NCBI RefSeq assembly: GCF_032854445.1
Contig: NC_088302.1
Span: 51,986,046 to 52,050,045, forward strand
Reading direction: 5' to 3'
Length of the DNA: 64,000 bases
Origin: Liolophura sinensis
Lineage: Eukaryota; Mollusca; Polyplacophora; Chitonida; Chitonidae
The position numbers and the translations under genes are program-made. Positions 11,306 through 26,300 of the stretch are shown here, piece after piece (positions within the stretch are counted from its first letter, which is position 1; each line of letters begins with the position of its first letter). Under the pieces are notes generated by a model, which searched no databases, was not told the origin of the DNA, and saw only the letters and a list, made by a program, of their open reading frames with translations.

Positions 11306-14300
11306 TCAGGAGACAGCACTCTGTGTGGTTTTCTTCACAGACTTTTTTCTCCTGCCCCTCGGTTTGTCGGCTCTGCGACTTTTCATGGTGAAAGTGATGC
11401 ACTGTGGACGGGAGAGAACAGAGTCAAACAAATTATCTGTACCTTTGTGGTCAGAGAGAAATACCATACTGAGCAGTCATAAATTCATAAGGCTGCAATA
11501 TTAACAGTGCAGTCGAGTCTGGATTCTACTCCAACACAGAAAACTTTGATTTGAAAAATGAACAACATTAAAAGTAAGCAATATTTAAAGGAGTTTACTC
11601 CTTTCTTTAGAAAACAATTCAGCCCAGACAAGACATGCCAACTTACCCTTTCATCCATAAAATGAATAAGTTTGGGCATGGAGCACTTTATGCCAGCTTT
11701 TTTGATTTCTTCTCTCAGCCAATCAAACTCCAGAGGCTGCAAACATTAAAACAAACAACTCATGAAGCAAACATGGTCAGACAGGAATTTGAATCTTAAT
11801 GGCGAGCATTACAAATCTCTTAACTACAAATGCCAATAGAGCGGTTTCACATCAGACCAAAGGATTGATATGAAATATCACCAGAACTACAAGTACATCC
11901 AAACACTACATGTACATGTTAGTTTCAACATTCAGTATTAGTACAGCTATCTATGCCTATCAGCGGTACTCCCAGAGGGGACTACATGTACTAGTGTCTG
12001 CCAGAAGTTCCCCAGCCCTTGAGCATTAACCTGGCGAAAAGGTGTGGCTTCTCCCCAGACTGGTTTTCCCTGATCCATTAGCCTGCTGAATGGATGAGGC
12101 TTCCCACTAGACTTGTTTTCCCTATCCATTACCCTGGTGAAGGGCAGCGGTTTCCCCTGTACATTAACTGTGAAGGGAGATGGTCACCCCCCCCCCCCCC
12201 CCCCTCACCACCACTTCCCAAGACTCTGATTCCTATCCATTAACCTGGTGAAGAGAGATGGTTTCATCCAATCTACTAATCTGGTGAAGGGAGGTGGTCC
12301 CCACCCCCCACCACCACCGCACACACACACTCACAGACTCTATGGTCTCCCCCATCCATTAACCTAGTGAACGGAGGTGGTTTCCCCTATTAACCTGAGC
12401 CCACTTTTAGAAATCTTTGTAAATCAGTTTTTTTTTTTAATTTTGTCCAAAATACATTGCCATATAGCACTATGAGCAGGTCATTCTACAACTATCAATC
12501 AAATTTAATACAATCCTCCAGACTTGGAGCCATATAAGAATTGGGGAGACCTTAATTCAAGTCTGTAACAACTTGTCTGTTAATCGAATAAATTATGTAT
12601 ATTGCTAGAGGACACTTACTTCATACATGAGCACTTTGGAGTAGAGTTCAGGATTGGAGGTAAAAAAAATGTGGAGCTCCTCATGCAGGTTAGGGCTGCT
12701 CTCCTGTTTAACAACAGTTATTACACACAATATTGTCATTTTTCAGTGTATGGATATACATTTGAAATCAATGGAATATCCCTTTAAGGGGCAACACAAA
12801 TTTAGTCTTGCGTCTAACAGGGCAAGCCAACTCTAAAAAAATCCAAAAGTGGAATAAAAATAAAATCTGAAAATCCGCCTTTTTATTTTATCTGACCTTC
12901 ATGTTTTTATGACTTTCCTGTTTTTCATGGCCTTTTATGTGACAAAGCAGACATCTATCCATTACAGTTCATTTTGCTTAACATACATAACAAGCCTTAG
13001 ACTTTGATTCTCCTCTAATTATCATACATACTGCTGCATAAATATGTGTAGTCTAATTAGTGAAAAGAATGAATTTGCATGCAGTATGAGGTTAGGTCAT
13101 TATTATCTAGGGTCAATGTTAATAACTGGAGGCCCTGACAAAGGACCTTCAGTATGGATCATAAAATACAATGTTTACAGTGCACAAATAATTACTGAAA
13201 CCTAAGATTAAACATTAATGAGTTTGAAAAACTCTCAAATAACAACTACTATACTCATACACGTTTCTCCATTCATCCTATTCCACTCTCTGTCAAGAGA
13301 CATGTGGCAAAATATTGATATGTAAACAAAGAAAGCCCTCTGGTGGGAAGGGGAGATAATTTCCGGACAGTAGGTTGTGTCCCTTGTTGCCTGGACATTG
13401 GAGAAATTCAGCTACTATTCGCCAGTTTTAACTATTTCAATTGCAGTTGGAAACTCTTACCTGTTGTGAACTCAACATTTCACTTTCGATAAAGAAACTT
13501 TCTTCTACCATATCACTGTAAAGAAAAAAAAAAGAAACATTTAAGCTCAACATAGGGAGTTTTTGAAACAAATCACAACATAAGAAAAGTCACAAAGCAC
13601 TGATGGTTACCTTTCATGTATGCACATGAGACACAGTGATAGGAGTACACAGGCTTGTCTAGACTTGTCACAGAACCCTGTTGAGGTTGAGGTTTAGGTT
13701 AAGGTGTGATAGGTACGAAGGACACAAATTAAACACTTGGACAATTTTTACTTATGCAAGGCAACTATAATCCTTAACAGAATTATTCACCTTTAAAATA
13801 CATATATCAATTCAAGCTGAAGACACAAGTTTGATATGTGCTGCGTCAGGTGTTCAGCTCATGTTTATAAAACAAATCAATGGATGTTTGGATAACCCAT
13901 ATATAGAAAACATCATTCACGAACAAACAGCACTAGTAGGCCAGCTCGTGTTTACACCATAGATCACCAGTAGCCTCACTAAAAAGGAAATAAACTCAAG
14001 GAAATCTGGAAATCCACTACCTGGCTTAGGTTTATTTTTCCAGACAAGATGCGGCCTGAAGTGCACCCACAGCCCCATTCCATGAGGTTGTGTTAATCCC
14101 TTCAGATCTCTCTGAGAAACATGGCCCTCAGGCTTTAAATTACACCTTTCAACCATTTTATTGGTTCAACAGAAACTGTCCAGATCACTTTATGTTACAC
14201 TGCTTGCCTAAAACCCACGTAAAGCAAACCTATTTGCAAGAATTAGACGAACAACTTTATTTTATGACCAGATCCACCCGGCGTTATTGCCAGGCTGACA

Positions 14301-17300
14301 TCACATTTCTACTCTGCTGATGAGAGATACCCATGTTAACACGAGACATGTTGGTCCAGAAAGGACCTTGTGTATGTCTAGAAGGACAGTCTGGATAGTT
14401 CCTGGCCAAAATCTTGCCAGATCGATAATGCGTGATTGTGTTGTGTGCATAAAGTTACAACAACCTTGCCATTCAACACTCATGGCCGATTTATTTAGAT
14501 GGACTTAAGCCTTTTTCACCCCCATTTTCAGTTACTGATGTAGAATTATTTGGCCCCTTTTTGCTTAGATATGGGAGACGAAGTTTTTCCAAGGCGTGGG
14601 GTGCGTTATTTACATGCGCCTCAGTAGGGGTTATACATTTAGCAATTGTTGATGGGTTGTCTACGTCAGCCTTTCTGCACGCGTTCAGGCCTTTTGCATC
14701 TCGTAGAGGTTGGCCACAAACCATTTTGTCAGATAATGGATCTTCGTTTAAAGGTGCCCAGAAGGAGCTGCATAAGATACTTCGGAAGGACAGAGCGCAG
14801 ACTGACAATTTTGCCTCTCGGCACAAAATCACTATTACCCCTTCGAGTCCCCATCAAGGTGGTGTAGGAAACCTTGATTAAGCGTGTAATTCAAGTCCGA
14901 AGTTCTCGTGGAATCAGATGACAACGGTATTTGCTGAGGCTGAGTGTGGTTAATTCACGACCGCTAGGTCATATGCCAGATAACTCTGATGATCCAAAGC
15001 CCCTGACCCCGAGTCACTTCTTACTAGGCCGACCATGACTGAGGTTCCGCAGAGTCCCTTTCGGGAAACCACAAACCTGCAGAAGCAGTTTGAATTCGTA
15101 CAAAGTCTAATGCATCATTTCTGGCGCAGGTTTATTAGTGAACATGTACCCACGTTAATGACGCCCTCAAAATGGCAGACTAAGGATAGGCAAATGCAAG
15201 TAGGCGATGTTGTTTTGTTGAGTGAACCCTCAGTTCGTCAAGGAAAATGGAATTTAGAAAGAATAACTGAGGATTATCCGGGTGTCGATGGAATTATTAG
15301 AAACGTAAGGCTTCAGACTCAGAGCAATGAGTATAAGCGATCTATGCAGAAGTGTTGTTTAATTTTAGAATATAACGGTAGGTTGCAATTGTCATCTTCC
15401 TCCATTTTTCCCCCGGGGAGGGTTTGGTAGGAATTTATACCTAACCGTGTTACCTCCCTTTGGCTGTGGTGCTGTGACAGGTCTGTGAGTAAAATTGCAG
15501 CTTTTGCTCGTGCCAGCTAAGTCAGGACCACGCGGTACGCTGTTACACTTGGCCGAGTGAGCCACACGGACCCACTCATCAGGTAATCAGCCAATTCATT
15601 GTTTCAAGGTGTTGGTGAATTATTTTATCACCCGGTTTTATAGTTCAGGTTAATTTTTTTTTTTTTTTTTGATTGGTGTTTTATGCCGTACTCAAGAATA
15701 TTTCACTTATACGATGACGGCCATCATTATGGTGGGTGGAAACCGGGCACAGCCCGGGGGAAACCCACGACCATCCGCAGGTTGCTGGCAGACCTTCCCA
15801 TTTACGGCCGGAGAGGGTTCAGGTCAATTAACAACTGTGAGTCTGGCTGCAAGTGCTAAATACACAAGTGCATTCTTAGTCATCATTCAGCTGCCACTGG
15901 TCAATGTGGCAGGTAATTTCAGCTCTTGCTGAAAGGTTCGACATACTATGAATACAAAACCATTTCAACTATGTATTTTATATCTTTGCATTGTAGTTAT
16001 ACTGGAATTTGTATGAAAAAAAAAAGAAAAAGAATGAAAAATTTGTCTTAAAATTGATGTTTTATTGCTTGAGGAAAAGGAAAATATTTAGGCATGGGTG
16101 ATGGGTTTATCTTTTAACTGTAAAAGGTGTAGGGTGATATTTAAAGGAAACAACTCATTGTTTGGATATGGGTAGAGCATTTTGTAATATATGACCACCG
16201 TGTGATATATTTTGTATTTTTATGTTCTGTTTTCAGAACAACGTTTTATGCGGTGTATCTGAAAGTCCGCGCAGTTCTTATTGTTTTTCGTCTATCCCGA
16301 CCAAGAATTTCTACATGCAACACATATCTGGTGGCCTCAACACTAGACTGTACACAACAGCTTTGAAACAAAATGGCAACACCACACCAAACGCTAACTG
16401 CTTCGGCTACACACATAACTTAAAAACCATACCTTTTTACTTTTGTGATACTAAATAACTCAGATATCGCAGTTAAAAGTTATCAATTTTAAACAACCAG
16501 GTTTGAATTATTTCTATAACCCTTGCTCTTTCCACTGACATTACCTGAACTCTATCTTGCATATTACCCATATGTACGTAGGGTTTGAATAACGCAACAT
16601 TGTGTTTCAATTTTTTCTAATATGGCTACTAAGGAACGAAGTTACCAAGCATGTCAGAAGAATGGGCACAGAAAAGATGAGGCACAAGATTCTTGCCTCA
16701 TCGCCCTTAACAATGGGCGATGAGGCAACTGCTGATGGGTGTACTCTCTCAATATTAGTTTCTGTATAAAGGGAGATAATCCTACCTGCCGCATGATTCC
16801 TCCCCCTGCTCGCTGTCATCCTCTTCCCGAGATAGATCAATTAACTCTGTTGCAGTGCTCACTCCTGCTGGTTTCCCTACAGCACCTTTCTGTGACTGTT
16901 TTGTTGTTCCTTTCATAGTACCTTTCTGTGGCAGTTTCTTTGTACCTTTAGCGCAGGGTTTAGTTTTGTGTCCATTAGACATAGCTTTCCCAGCTTTGGA
17001 TTTTTGTTTTGCACCTTTTCCCTCCTTCATCACTTCCTCTTCTTGAGTATTCATAGCAGTTGCCACCTCTTCCACCTCCACAATGCTTACCTCTGCTTCT
17101 GAGTCAGTCTCATCTATAAACAACCAAACCACAACTGACAAATGAATCAGCAGACACCTGGCATAAATCCATGGCAACATGTAGTGAAGAGATAAGTCAC
17201 CATGGTAAAATCGCTTGTAACAGCTTTGTATTTGCTTGATGGGTGTTTTCACGCTCTACTGAAGAATATTTCACTTATATGATGGCTGCCAGCACTGAGG

Positions 17301-20300
17301 TGGGAAGAAACTGGGCACAGCACGGGGGAAACCCACAACTGCTGGTTGCTGGAAGACTGTATAATTTTACAAACGGAGAGGGCGCCACCATGAGCTAACT
17401 CACAGCGATCACATTGGTTGAGTGGCTCCTGGGTTATTGCGCTGCACTAATGCATTAACCACCAGGCCCCGGAGGCCCCAACAGCTTTGGAAACACTGAG
17501 CATTACCATTAAACTAATACATATAAAGAACAGACGATCAGGCTCACACTGATGGGGTTTGGTGATAAATGTCAACATGGAAACCCTCAGCATTACCATT
17601 AAACTGATACAGACAAAGAATAGACAATCAGACTCACACTGATGGGGTTTGGTGATAAATGTCAACATGGAAACACTCAACATTACCATTAAACTGATAC
17701 AGACAAAGAATAGATGATCAGACTCACACTGATGGGGTTTGGTGATAAATGTTTGACATGGAAACACTCAGCATTACCATTAAACTGATACAGACAAAGA
17801 ATAGACAATCAGACTCACACTGATGGGGTTTGGTGATAAATGTTGACATGGAAACACTCAGCATTACCATTAAACTGATACAGACAAAGAATAGACAATC
17901 AGACTCACACTGATGGGGTCTGGTGATAAATGTTGACATGGAAACACTCAACATTACCATTAAACTGATACAGACAAAGAATAGACAATCAGACTCACAC
18001 TGATGGGGTTTGGTGATAAATGTTGACATGGAAACACTCAGCATTGCCATTAAACTGATACAGACAAAGAATAGACAATCAGACTCACACTGATGGGGTT
18101 TGGTGATAAAAGTTGACATGGAAACACTCAGCATTACCATTAAACTGATACAGACAAAGAATAAATGATCAGACTCACACTGATGGGGTTTGGTGATAAA
18201 TGTTGACATGGAAACACTCAACATTACCATTAAACTGATACAGACAAAGAATAGACAATCAGACTCACACTGATGGGGTTTGGTGATAAATGTTGACATG
18301 GAAACACTCAACATTACCATTAAACTGATACAGACAAAGAATAGATGATCAGACTCACACTGATGGGGTTTGGTGATAAAAGTTGACATGGAAACACTCA
18401 GCATTGCCATTAAACTGATACAGACAAAGAATAGACAATCAGACTCACACTGGTGAGTTTGGTCAAATATGTTGACATGGAAACACTCAGCATTGCCATT
18501 AAACAGATACAGACAAAAAATAGACAATCAGACTCACACTGGTGAGTTTTGTCATAAATGTTGATGGAAACACTGAGCATTACCACTAAACAGATAAAGA
18601 CAAAGAATAGATGATCAGACTCACACTGGTGAGTTTGGTCATAAATGTTGACATGGAAACACTGACCATTACCACTAAACAGATAAAGACAAAGAATAGA
18701 TGATCAGCCTCACACTGGTGAGTTTGGTCATAAATGTTGACATGGAAACACTGAGCATTACCATTAAACAGATAAAGACAAAGAATAAACGATCAGACTC
18801 ACACTGGTGAGTTTGGTGATAAATGTCCTTCAAACAAACAATCATCCTCTTCTTAGACACAGGCTTTATACCAAACTTCTGCATCTCTTTCTGAAAATTT
18901 CAAACAAAGCATCAAGTCATGAGATTGGGGTCAACAAATCAAAACAAAAACATTAATTTTTCCCAAGTAAAAAGTTCGTAAATTTTCAGTTTTATAAACC
19001 CTCTAAACACAGTGAGATTTGTCTTACAAACACCCAGAATTCAACAAAATCGAAACATGTGAAATGTCTTTCTATTTCAGTAGAAAAGTTTAAAAAAAAA
19101 AATGTTCAAGGGACGTGCACACATAGACAAGTACTGTCTCTATGAACAGTGATCACAATCAATCTCATGTTGGTCACAAAAAATATTTACCAAAATTTGT
19201 TGATAGGCAATCTATAGCGTTACATCTACGCGCCATTCCACAAACAATCATAGGCTATTTTGACTGTAGCTACCAGGGCTAGACATGTTTTAACACAACA
19301 TGTATGATGTAGTCATGACAGTAAGAACTGGCTTAGCCTACGACTGTTTTAGCCTAGGACAAATGTACCAAACTCATCCATGTGAGCTTGCAGAATGCAC
19401 CCTTTCAAAATACACGGACACCCATAACATTATAGTTGTTATAAAGGGGGATATAAAATATCTCAGAAAATACTAAATTAAAGAAAGAATTCCTGAATTT
19501 CACTAATCTAAGAATACACAATCAACAAGACTGAATCAAGCATAGTACTAAAACTAACAAATTCCTCTGATTCCGTCATTGATTCTTTACCACATACATT
19601 ACAGCATTACAACATGTGGTGAATGGACATCTACCTTAAGCCCAGGGGTGTTCATCCGATCATAATCGAGCATGGGTGTAAACGGTGATGGAGGTACCCA
19701 TTTCTTCTTGGGCTTCTTACTGGCCTGGGGAGGGCAGGTAGGAGTCTTGGTAAAGCTCATGGCAGCTGGCTGTGAAGGTCTGGTATCATCGTTCTGCAGA
19801 GTAGTATCAGTAAGGTTGACTGATTCCATTAAGGTTGAATCTAAATTTCCAGAGTGTCACAAAGAGCACACATGTCCCACAATAGTATCCAAATCTACGT
19901 ATGTATGGATGCTTGTGGTTTAACGTCGTACTTAACAATTTTTCAGTCATATGTCGACGAGGAGTCATTAGGCGTGTGTACCCATACTTGTGTCTTCTTG
20001 TGGCAGAGGGAATCTGTGACACCAAAGTGTTGCCGCCACTAAAGCATCATGCCAAAGACACCAGACATGACACCCTATCCAGTCACAGTATACTGACGAG
20101 TCACTCAGTTCTGTTTTCCTCCTCTAACCTCTTAGTGCTGGGTGAGGACGCCACAAGTACCATTTTATCATCAATCTTTGGTCAGACTCGATCCAGGTTT
20201 GATCTTGGGTCTTCCAACTTAGAGTATCCAAATCTATTTACTTACTTTATTGACCTAGCTTTTATGGTGTAAATGTTACTATTTCACCTATACAAGACAA

Positions 20301-23300
20301 CAGTGAGGTTTTCTGTAAGAATGCAGCCAGACCAAGCCTGGAGGCCACTGGGACTCATTTTGCGAAGCAGTTGCACCATGCACGTGGTGTAACATCCATG
20401 GCAATATATATAGAGGGGATATGTACAGTGTAGCTTGATGTAGCGTGCCACTGCTTTGTTAGATAGCCCCAGCATGCCTGGCAAACATGATCAGAAGAAC
20501 TGTGATATTAACCATATGTAATACAAAAAAACTATATCAAAGTGACCCTCTAATCTGTGATAATGCAAGCAAGGATTGGGAGCATTCTTACCACATGGCT
20601 ATACAGCTATATTTTATACACAAGTATCGGTAAAGTGCTAAAGACAGCCCACCGAAAGCATAGGTTTATGCCTAACCCGGAACGATTTCTTCACCAAACT
20701 AGCGGTTGAATTGTTGTATGTATGTGGTAGGTGTTATGGCAGACTTCTCTATTAAAGTTTGTGTTTGAAACAAATATTACACAGTCTGTAGTCTGAAGTT
20801 ATTATTTGGAAAATGTTGTAGATGTGAAATATTCTTGAGACAGCGTAAAACACTAATCAAAAAAATAAATATCATCTGGCAAGAGTCCAAGCTTGAAACA
20901 ACCCTGCTGATTTCTAAGTTGTCTTCAATGGAAAATGATTACCATTCTATGGGACCTCCCCATTATCTGTGCAATACTAGAGCAAAAACCTTAGCCAGAA
21001 AAATCAATCTCGTAGAGCATTCACCACAGTGTAATCCACAGCACGTACATTACATGTTTTATTGCATGCAGCTGGTTTGTTACACACTGATGAAGCCTAC
21101 TTGCCTGGAATGGACTGCATGACCCAGAGGGGCTGGTAGGTTCCCAATCAGACTGATGATCCTGAAGTTCCTCAAACTGATCCAGATAGTCCACATGAGG
21201 GGGTGGGGCGTCCAGGTCTGGTGGAGTCCCTGCTAGGCTGGGGAGTGGTGACTGGGCTAATGGCTGGGCCATATCCCCAGAAGAAAGGCTAAGCTCTGGT
21301 GAAGAACTCACAGCTACAGGTTCAGAGTGAAGCTCAACGGGTGATAAGGCTGTTCCAGACATCTTGGAGTTGTTAGGGTGACTCTCTTCATTTTTAGCCA
21401 GAGAAATATTCTAAAATTTACAGATGGAGAAATGACAAATACATGTATATAAATACGTTCAAGCAGGCCAACTTGGATCAAATAATGCAAATTACAACAA
21501 TTGTATAAACAATTTTATATACAAACAGTTACTTAAGATGCAATTTACTCAATGATATATATAATATTCCACACAAACATTCATTTATATGTTGTTAAGT
21601 ATTCCATCATTTAGAAACCACAATACAGACTTACCTGGACACTATGATCCTTGCCCTCAATGTCCACAAAACTGTCACAGGTTCCAGGATTGAACTCCAC
21701 TCCTGCATCATCAAAATCCTCCCACACATCCAGATCTGAAAATTATCAGAGTTTAATATTTATTAATATTATTTCCTCGTGCCACACTCAGGACACTATC
21801 ATAAATTTGGTTGCAGTCTTGTTGCACTGGAAGAAAATAAGGCTCAACCTACTCTAACTTCAAACCGAAAAAAAGAAGTCTACCCAAATGACAGATCACT
21901 TCAGACAGGTACCCATGCCCATTAAACAGTATGCTTCATTCAAGAAACAAATTTTGGTAAGCAACTCTAACTTCAAACCAAAAAAAAAGAAGTCTACCTA
22001 AATGACAGATCACTTCAGACAGGTACCCATGCCCATTAAACAGTATGCTTCATTCAAGAAACAAATTTTGGTAAGCAACTCTAACTTCAAACCAAAAAAA
22101 AGAAGTCTACCCAAATGACAGATCACTTCAGACAGGTACCCATGCCCATTAAACAGTATGCTTCATTCAAGAAACAAATTTTGGTAGGCAACTCTAACTT
22201 CAAACCAAAAAAAAGAAGTCTACCCAAATGACAGATCACTTCAGACAGGTACCCATGCCCATTAAACAGTATGCTTCATTCAAGAAACAAATTTTGGTAA
22301 GCAACTCTAACTTCAAACCAAAAAAAAGAAGTCTACCTAAATGACAGATCACTTCAGACAGGTACCCATGCCCATTAAACAGTATGCTTCATTCAAGAAA
22401 CAAATTTTGGTAAGACTGTGACTTGGCGCTGATCTTGATACCACACTTTCATACACAAATGTAGCATGGTTGACATGGGGGTGGTTCACTACAGTGTTCT
22501 AGTTTTATTCCACCCATAAACCAGACTTTCTTCAGTCAGTCAACCACCCAAATCCCAGCATAAACACTGACCCAAGACAGCAATAGCTGAATCCAAAGGA
22601 ACAAGTTTTGTGGGCAACCTAAAATGCTTGATAAACTTTGGCTTCATCTAGCAAGATAAATCAGGTTTGACTGTTAAATGTATGACAGCTTTATGAAATA
22701 CCCTGAAAAAAAATTTTGCCCAAGGTAAACACATCAATCAAGAATGATTCATGTGATGTTACATGAAGACCACATTACAGATTATACGGCTTCTGGATTA
22801 TGATCCACTTTAGTATAACTAACTCTATAAGTACACCTGGGCATACCTTGGTATTTCACAGGTGAATAAGGGTCTTTGTGGTCTGCATCACCCTGAGACA
22901 TGGCATGATCAGAGTCAGGTGGTCCCCTTATGGGGGAGAACTCTTCCCTTTGTCCTTCACCAAGGCCTTCATTTGGACTTGTCTCACACTGGTCAGCAGG
23001 GGTTTCAGGTTGTCCAGCAGGACAGCCTAAGGGCAAAATGGCGGACACATTGGAAACTGAAGGGGACTGAACTCCTGTTGGTTTTCCAATTTGGGACTGT
23101 GTAATAAGCAACTCTGGTGATGCAATGTCTGGTAATTCTTCAGGAATACATAAAATAGGCTCATTGTTGTTGATTAACTTCATTTTTTTAAATGTGTACT
23201 TCTTTCCATTAGCTTGCTGATGCTTATGAGTTGCATTTCCTGAGACAATTTGAATGTCTGTACACTCATTTTTAGGCTTATCAACATCCATTTCTACAGG

Positions 23301-26300
23301 TAAAGGGTCCAAATCTATTCGATCAACATTCTCAAAACTGGAACTTTTTCTGAGAACAGAAAATTGATCCTCAGAAACTTCTGGCAGTTCGTCATCACCG
23401 TCAGACTCTATGTGTATGTTGATTTCTGGAGAAACTGAGACATCACTGGTCCTTGGAGACAGTTTCTTCAGTTTGGACATAACAGAATTTTTCCTTTGTT
23501 CTGAAGGGGTCCTGACAAAAAAAATGTCAACATCTTTTAAAAGTTCTTTTCTTTGTTCTGGAGTCAGCTCAACATCAACTGGCATCTTATGTGATCTGGC
23601 TTCTGACAAGGTGCAATTTTCAGACAATTTCTGCCAATTTAAGGTGTCCTTGTTATGTTTTCCTGGTTCATCTATACAACTGTCTCCGCTGACACGATGG
23701 GAGCCCCTTACTGTTGTTGTCTCAACACCGTCTCCGATGACACAATGGGAGCTACTTACTGTTGTTGTCTCAACACCGTCTCCGTTAACACAATGGGAGC
23801 CGCTTACTGTTGTTGTCTCAACATGGTCTTCCTTATTTATCACTGAAAACATCATTTTACTGAATGATAAAATTTCATCTGCTGAATCTTTCAAATCAAG
23901 CCCTTTTTTCAACACATCAGAAACAGAACTTTGCCTGTTGAAGGATTTCACTGCTCTTTGGAGCACTGGAGTGGACACAACAGCTGTACTGAATGAAGGC
24001 TGACATTTAGAAATGTCACAAATTCCAGAATTTTCCAACACTGATGCATTTTTGGGTGAGAATGATTCAGGTGTCAAATTATCCACACTGTCATTCAGCC
24101 GTCTGTTCTTCAACTTCAATTTCTGCCTGTTTCTTGTAGAATTTGTGTCTATCTCGCGAACAGAAGAGCACTTATTTTGACACTTCTTGGATTTGGAGTT
24201 AAATGTTTTCGACCTGTCCTCATTCAATACGCTTCTCCCAGACAATGAGGGAAGTTTAACTGGTGTATCTGGAATAAGCCAGGAGTCACTGTTGTTTTCA
24301 GCTGCATCAGAATCTGCAGCTGTGGCATCTTGTCTTTCATCACCTTCATTTACATCTGCAGGATGTAGGCTTTCTTTGTCTTTGTTACCTTTTGATTCTT
24401 CAGTTTCTGCTACTTCTGGTAAAGAATTATTTGAACTGTTTTCCATCAGGGTAGTAGTAATCTCTGACCTCTGACCTGCAGTGCAATTCAACTTAGACCT
24501 CTGACCATCTGGATCATTTGACCCTTGCCCTTCTGTACTGGTCACCTTTGGGAACCGATTTTCTATACAATTTTCCTTTAAATTACACATAGGATTGTCT
24601 GTACTGGTCAATCTAGGTCTAGAATTAGCAAGAATGCTTTCTGAACCTAACCTGATGCAAGAGTTTTCCTCAGAGCTTAACATTTCAGGAGTAATGTTAG
24701 AATCTACAGACATGTGCAAAGGGGGATAACTCTCAATAGAACAATCCTGAACTGGATGGGTAAAATGTGACCCCAGACTATCTTCCAACTTGCTACTTAG
24801 CAACTTAGCCTCATTATTGATATCTTCCATGGCATTCACATCTATCACAATAAGTTCATCTCCACTCTTTCTTTCTTCTTCGTCCAAATTATCACCTGCT
24901 ACTCCAACATTCATATCATGTTGGAGTTTCAGATCTTCATCATCCTTTTCAGACTTTGCATGTTCTGATGACCCAGATGAGCTTGATTTAAACCAATCAG
25001 GTTGGTACTTTTCTGCTTCTCCTGGACTTAGTTCATTTAACATGCTGTGCACTATATCAAAATGATTTTCATCATTATCGTACAAATCAGTAACAGACGA
25101 TGACTTGGAGGTATCCATCAAGTCCACCTGACTGGTCAAATCTAGATCTGATTTTCCGTCTGAACTGGGTCCATCCAGTTTTACTCGCTTACAAACTGTC
25201 TCCATCGCTCCGTCTTCATCACAATGAGAAACAATTACCCGTTTTAACCCTCTACCCATATCACTCTCTGCACTGCATCCTGATGACCTGCTCCTACATT
25301 TATTTTCTTCAATTTCATTATCATCATTACTTGTAACTGATTGTTCAACTGCTTTGTATTCATAAATGTCTTTTTCAGGTCTGTGTGAGTGTGAACTCTG
25401 ATTAGCACGCTGTTCACTGCTACCGGTGTGACTTCTACAGCTGATATCTCCAACAATCTCTTCCAATCTCTTCATGTTGGGTTTCCCTAAAGGCTCAGTA
25501 ATTCTTTGGATACCAGGCCTACTAATGTCGCTACTGAGAGATAGAACAACTCCCTTATTGACCTTTATCTCTTGACCAGCACTATGGAAACCTATTTGTT
25601 TTATACTTGTACAGCCTAAATACTCTTGTCCTTTTTTGGAGTTGTCTCCCTTGTTTGCTGAACTCTTCTCTCTTTGTGTTGACATAAACTGGTATAAACT
25701 GTCCATTTCTTCTTCGTCCTTTCCTTCCTCTAGATTTTCACCATTTGTTTCCTGGACTACTGCACCCATGCTCCCGTCAAACAAGCTATTTAACAAATCA
25801 TCCAGAACCTGCTCTTTTTCGAGGGTTTTATCTTCGTCTGCATCAGCATTTGGTTCCCATTTGTCACCAACACGATGTTGCAGTATGTCACAAAGCTCTT
25901 CCACACCAAATCTGCAAATCAAATGAGGAAAAGAAATAGTTATCCATACAAAACAAATGTTGAGAGGTAATTAAAAAAAATAATCCAGCCCTTTGGCCTA
26001 CCTCATTGCAAAATAAACAATACTGACTCGTAATGGCAAACTGGCCATCCGCATTTTTGATAAAGGCAAAATATTAAAACTGTGAGAAATGCTGAGAGGT
26101 GTTAATGCTTAAATGACTGTGTGAATATCTGACCAGGATTTTCTCTGTAATTTCCATAAATATCCCTAAAAATGATTACTTATCTAAACTTCAGAGTTCC
26201 CATCACAGTAAACTTTCCGTAAGATTTTGAACAAAAAGTGTGTTGAATGATGCTAACCTCTGAGCAAGCTGAATCTCTTCCTCACAATTCCTGGATATGA

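Noticed and set aside
17724-18527. 267-codon open frame on the minus strand made of 30-residue repeats
   Set aside because: It is the 90-base intronic array read through. It is not flanked by its own start or splice context and lies inside SLX4 intron 17.
21852-22413. CRISPR-like regular repeat
   Set aside because: The 113-base units are contiguous with no unique spacers, and the genome is eukaryotic.
23410-24003. 197-codon plus-strand frame opposite SLX4 exon 13
   Set aside because: Antisense shadow of a 3 kb coding exon with biased composition; no similarity or splice support.
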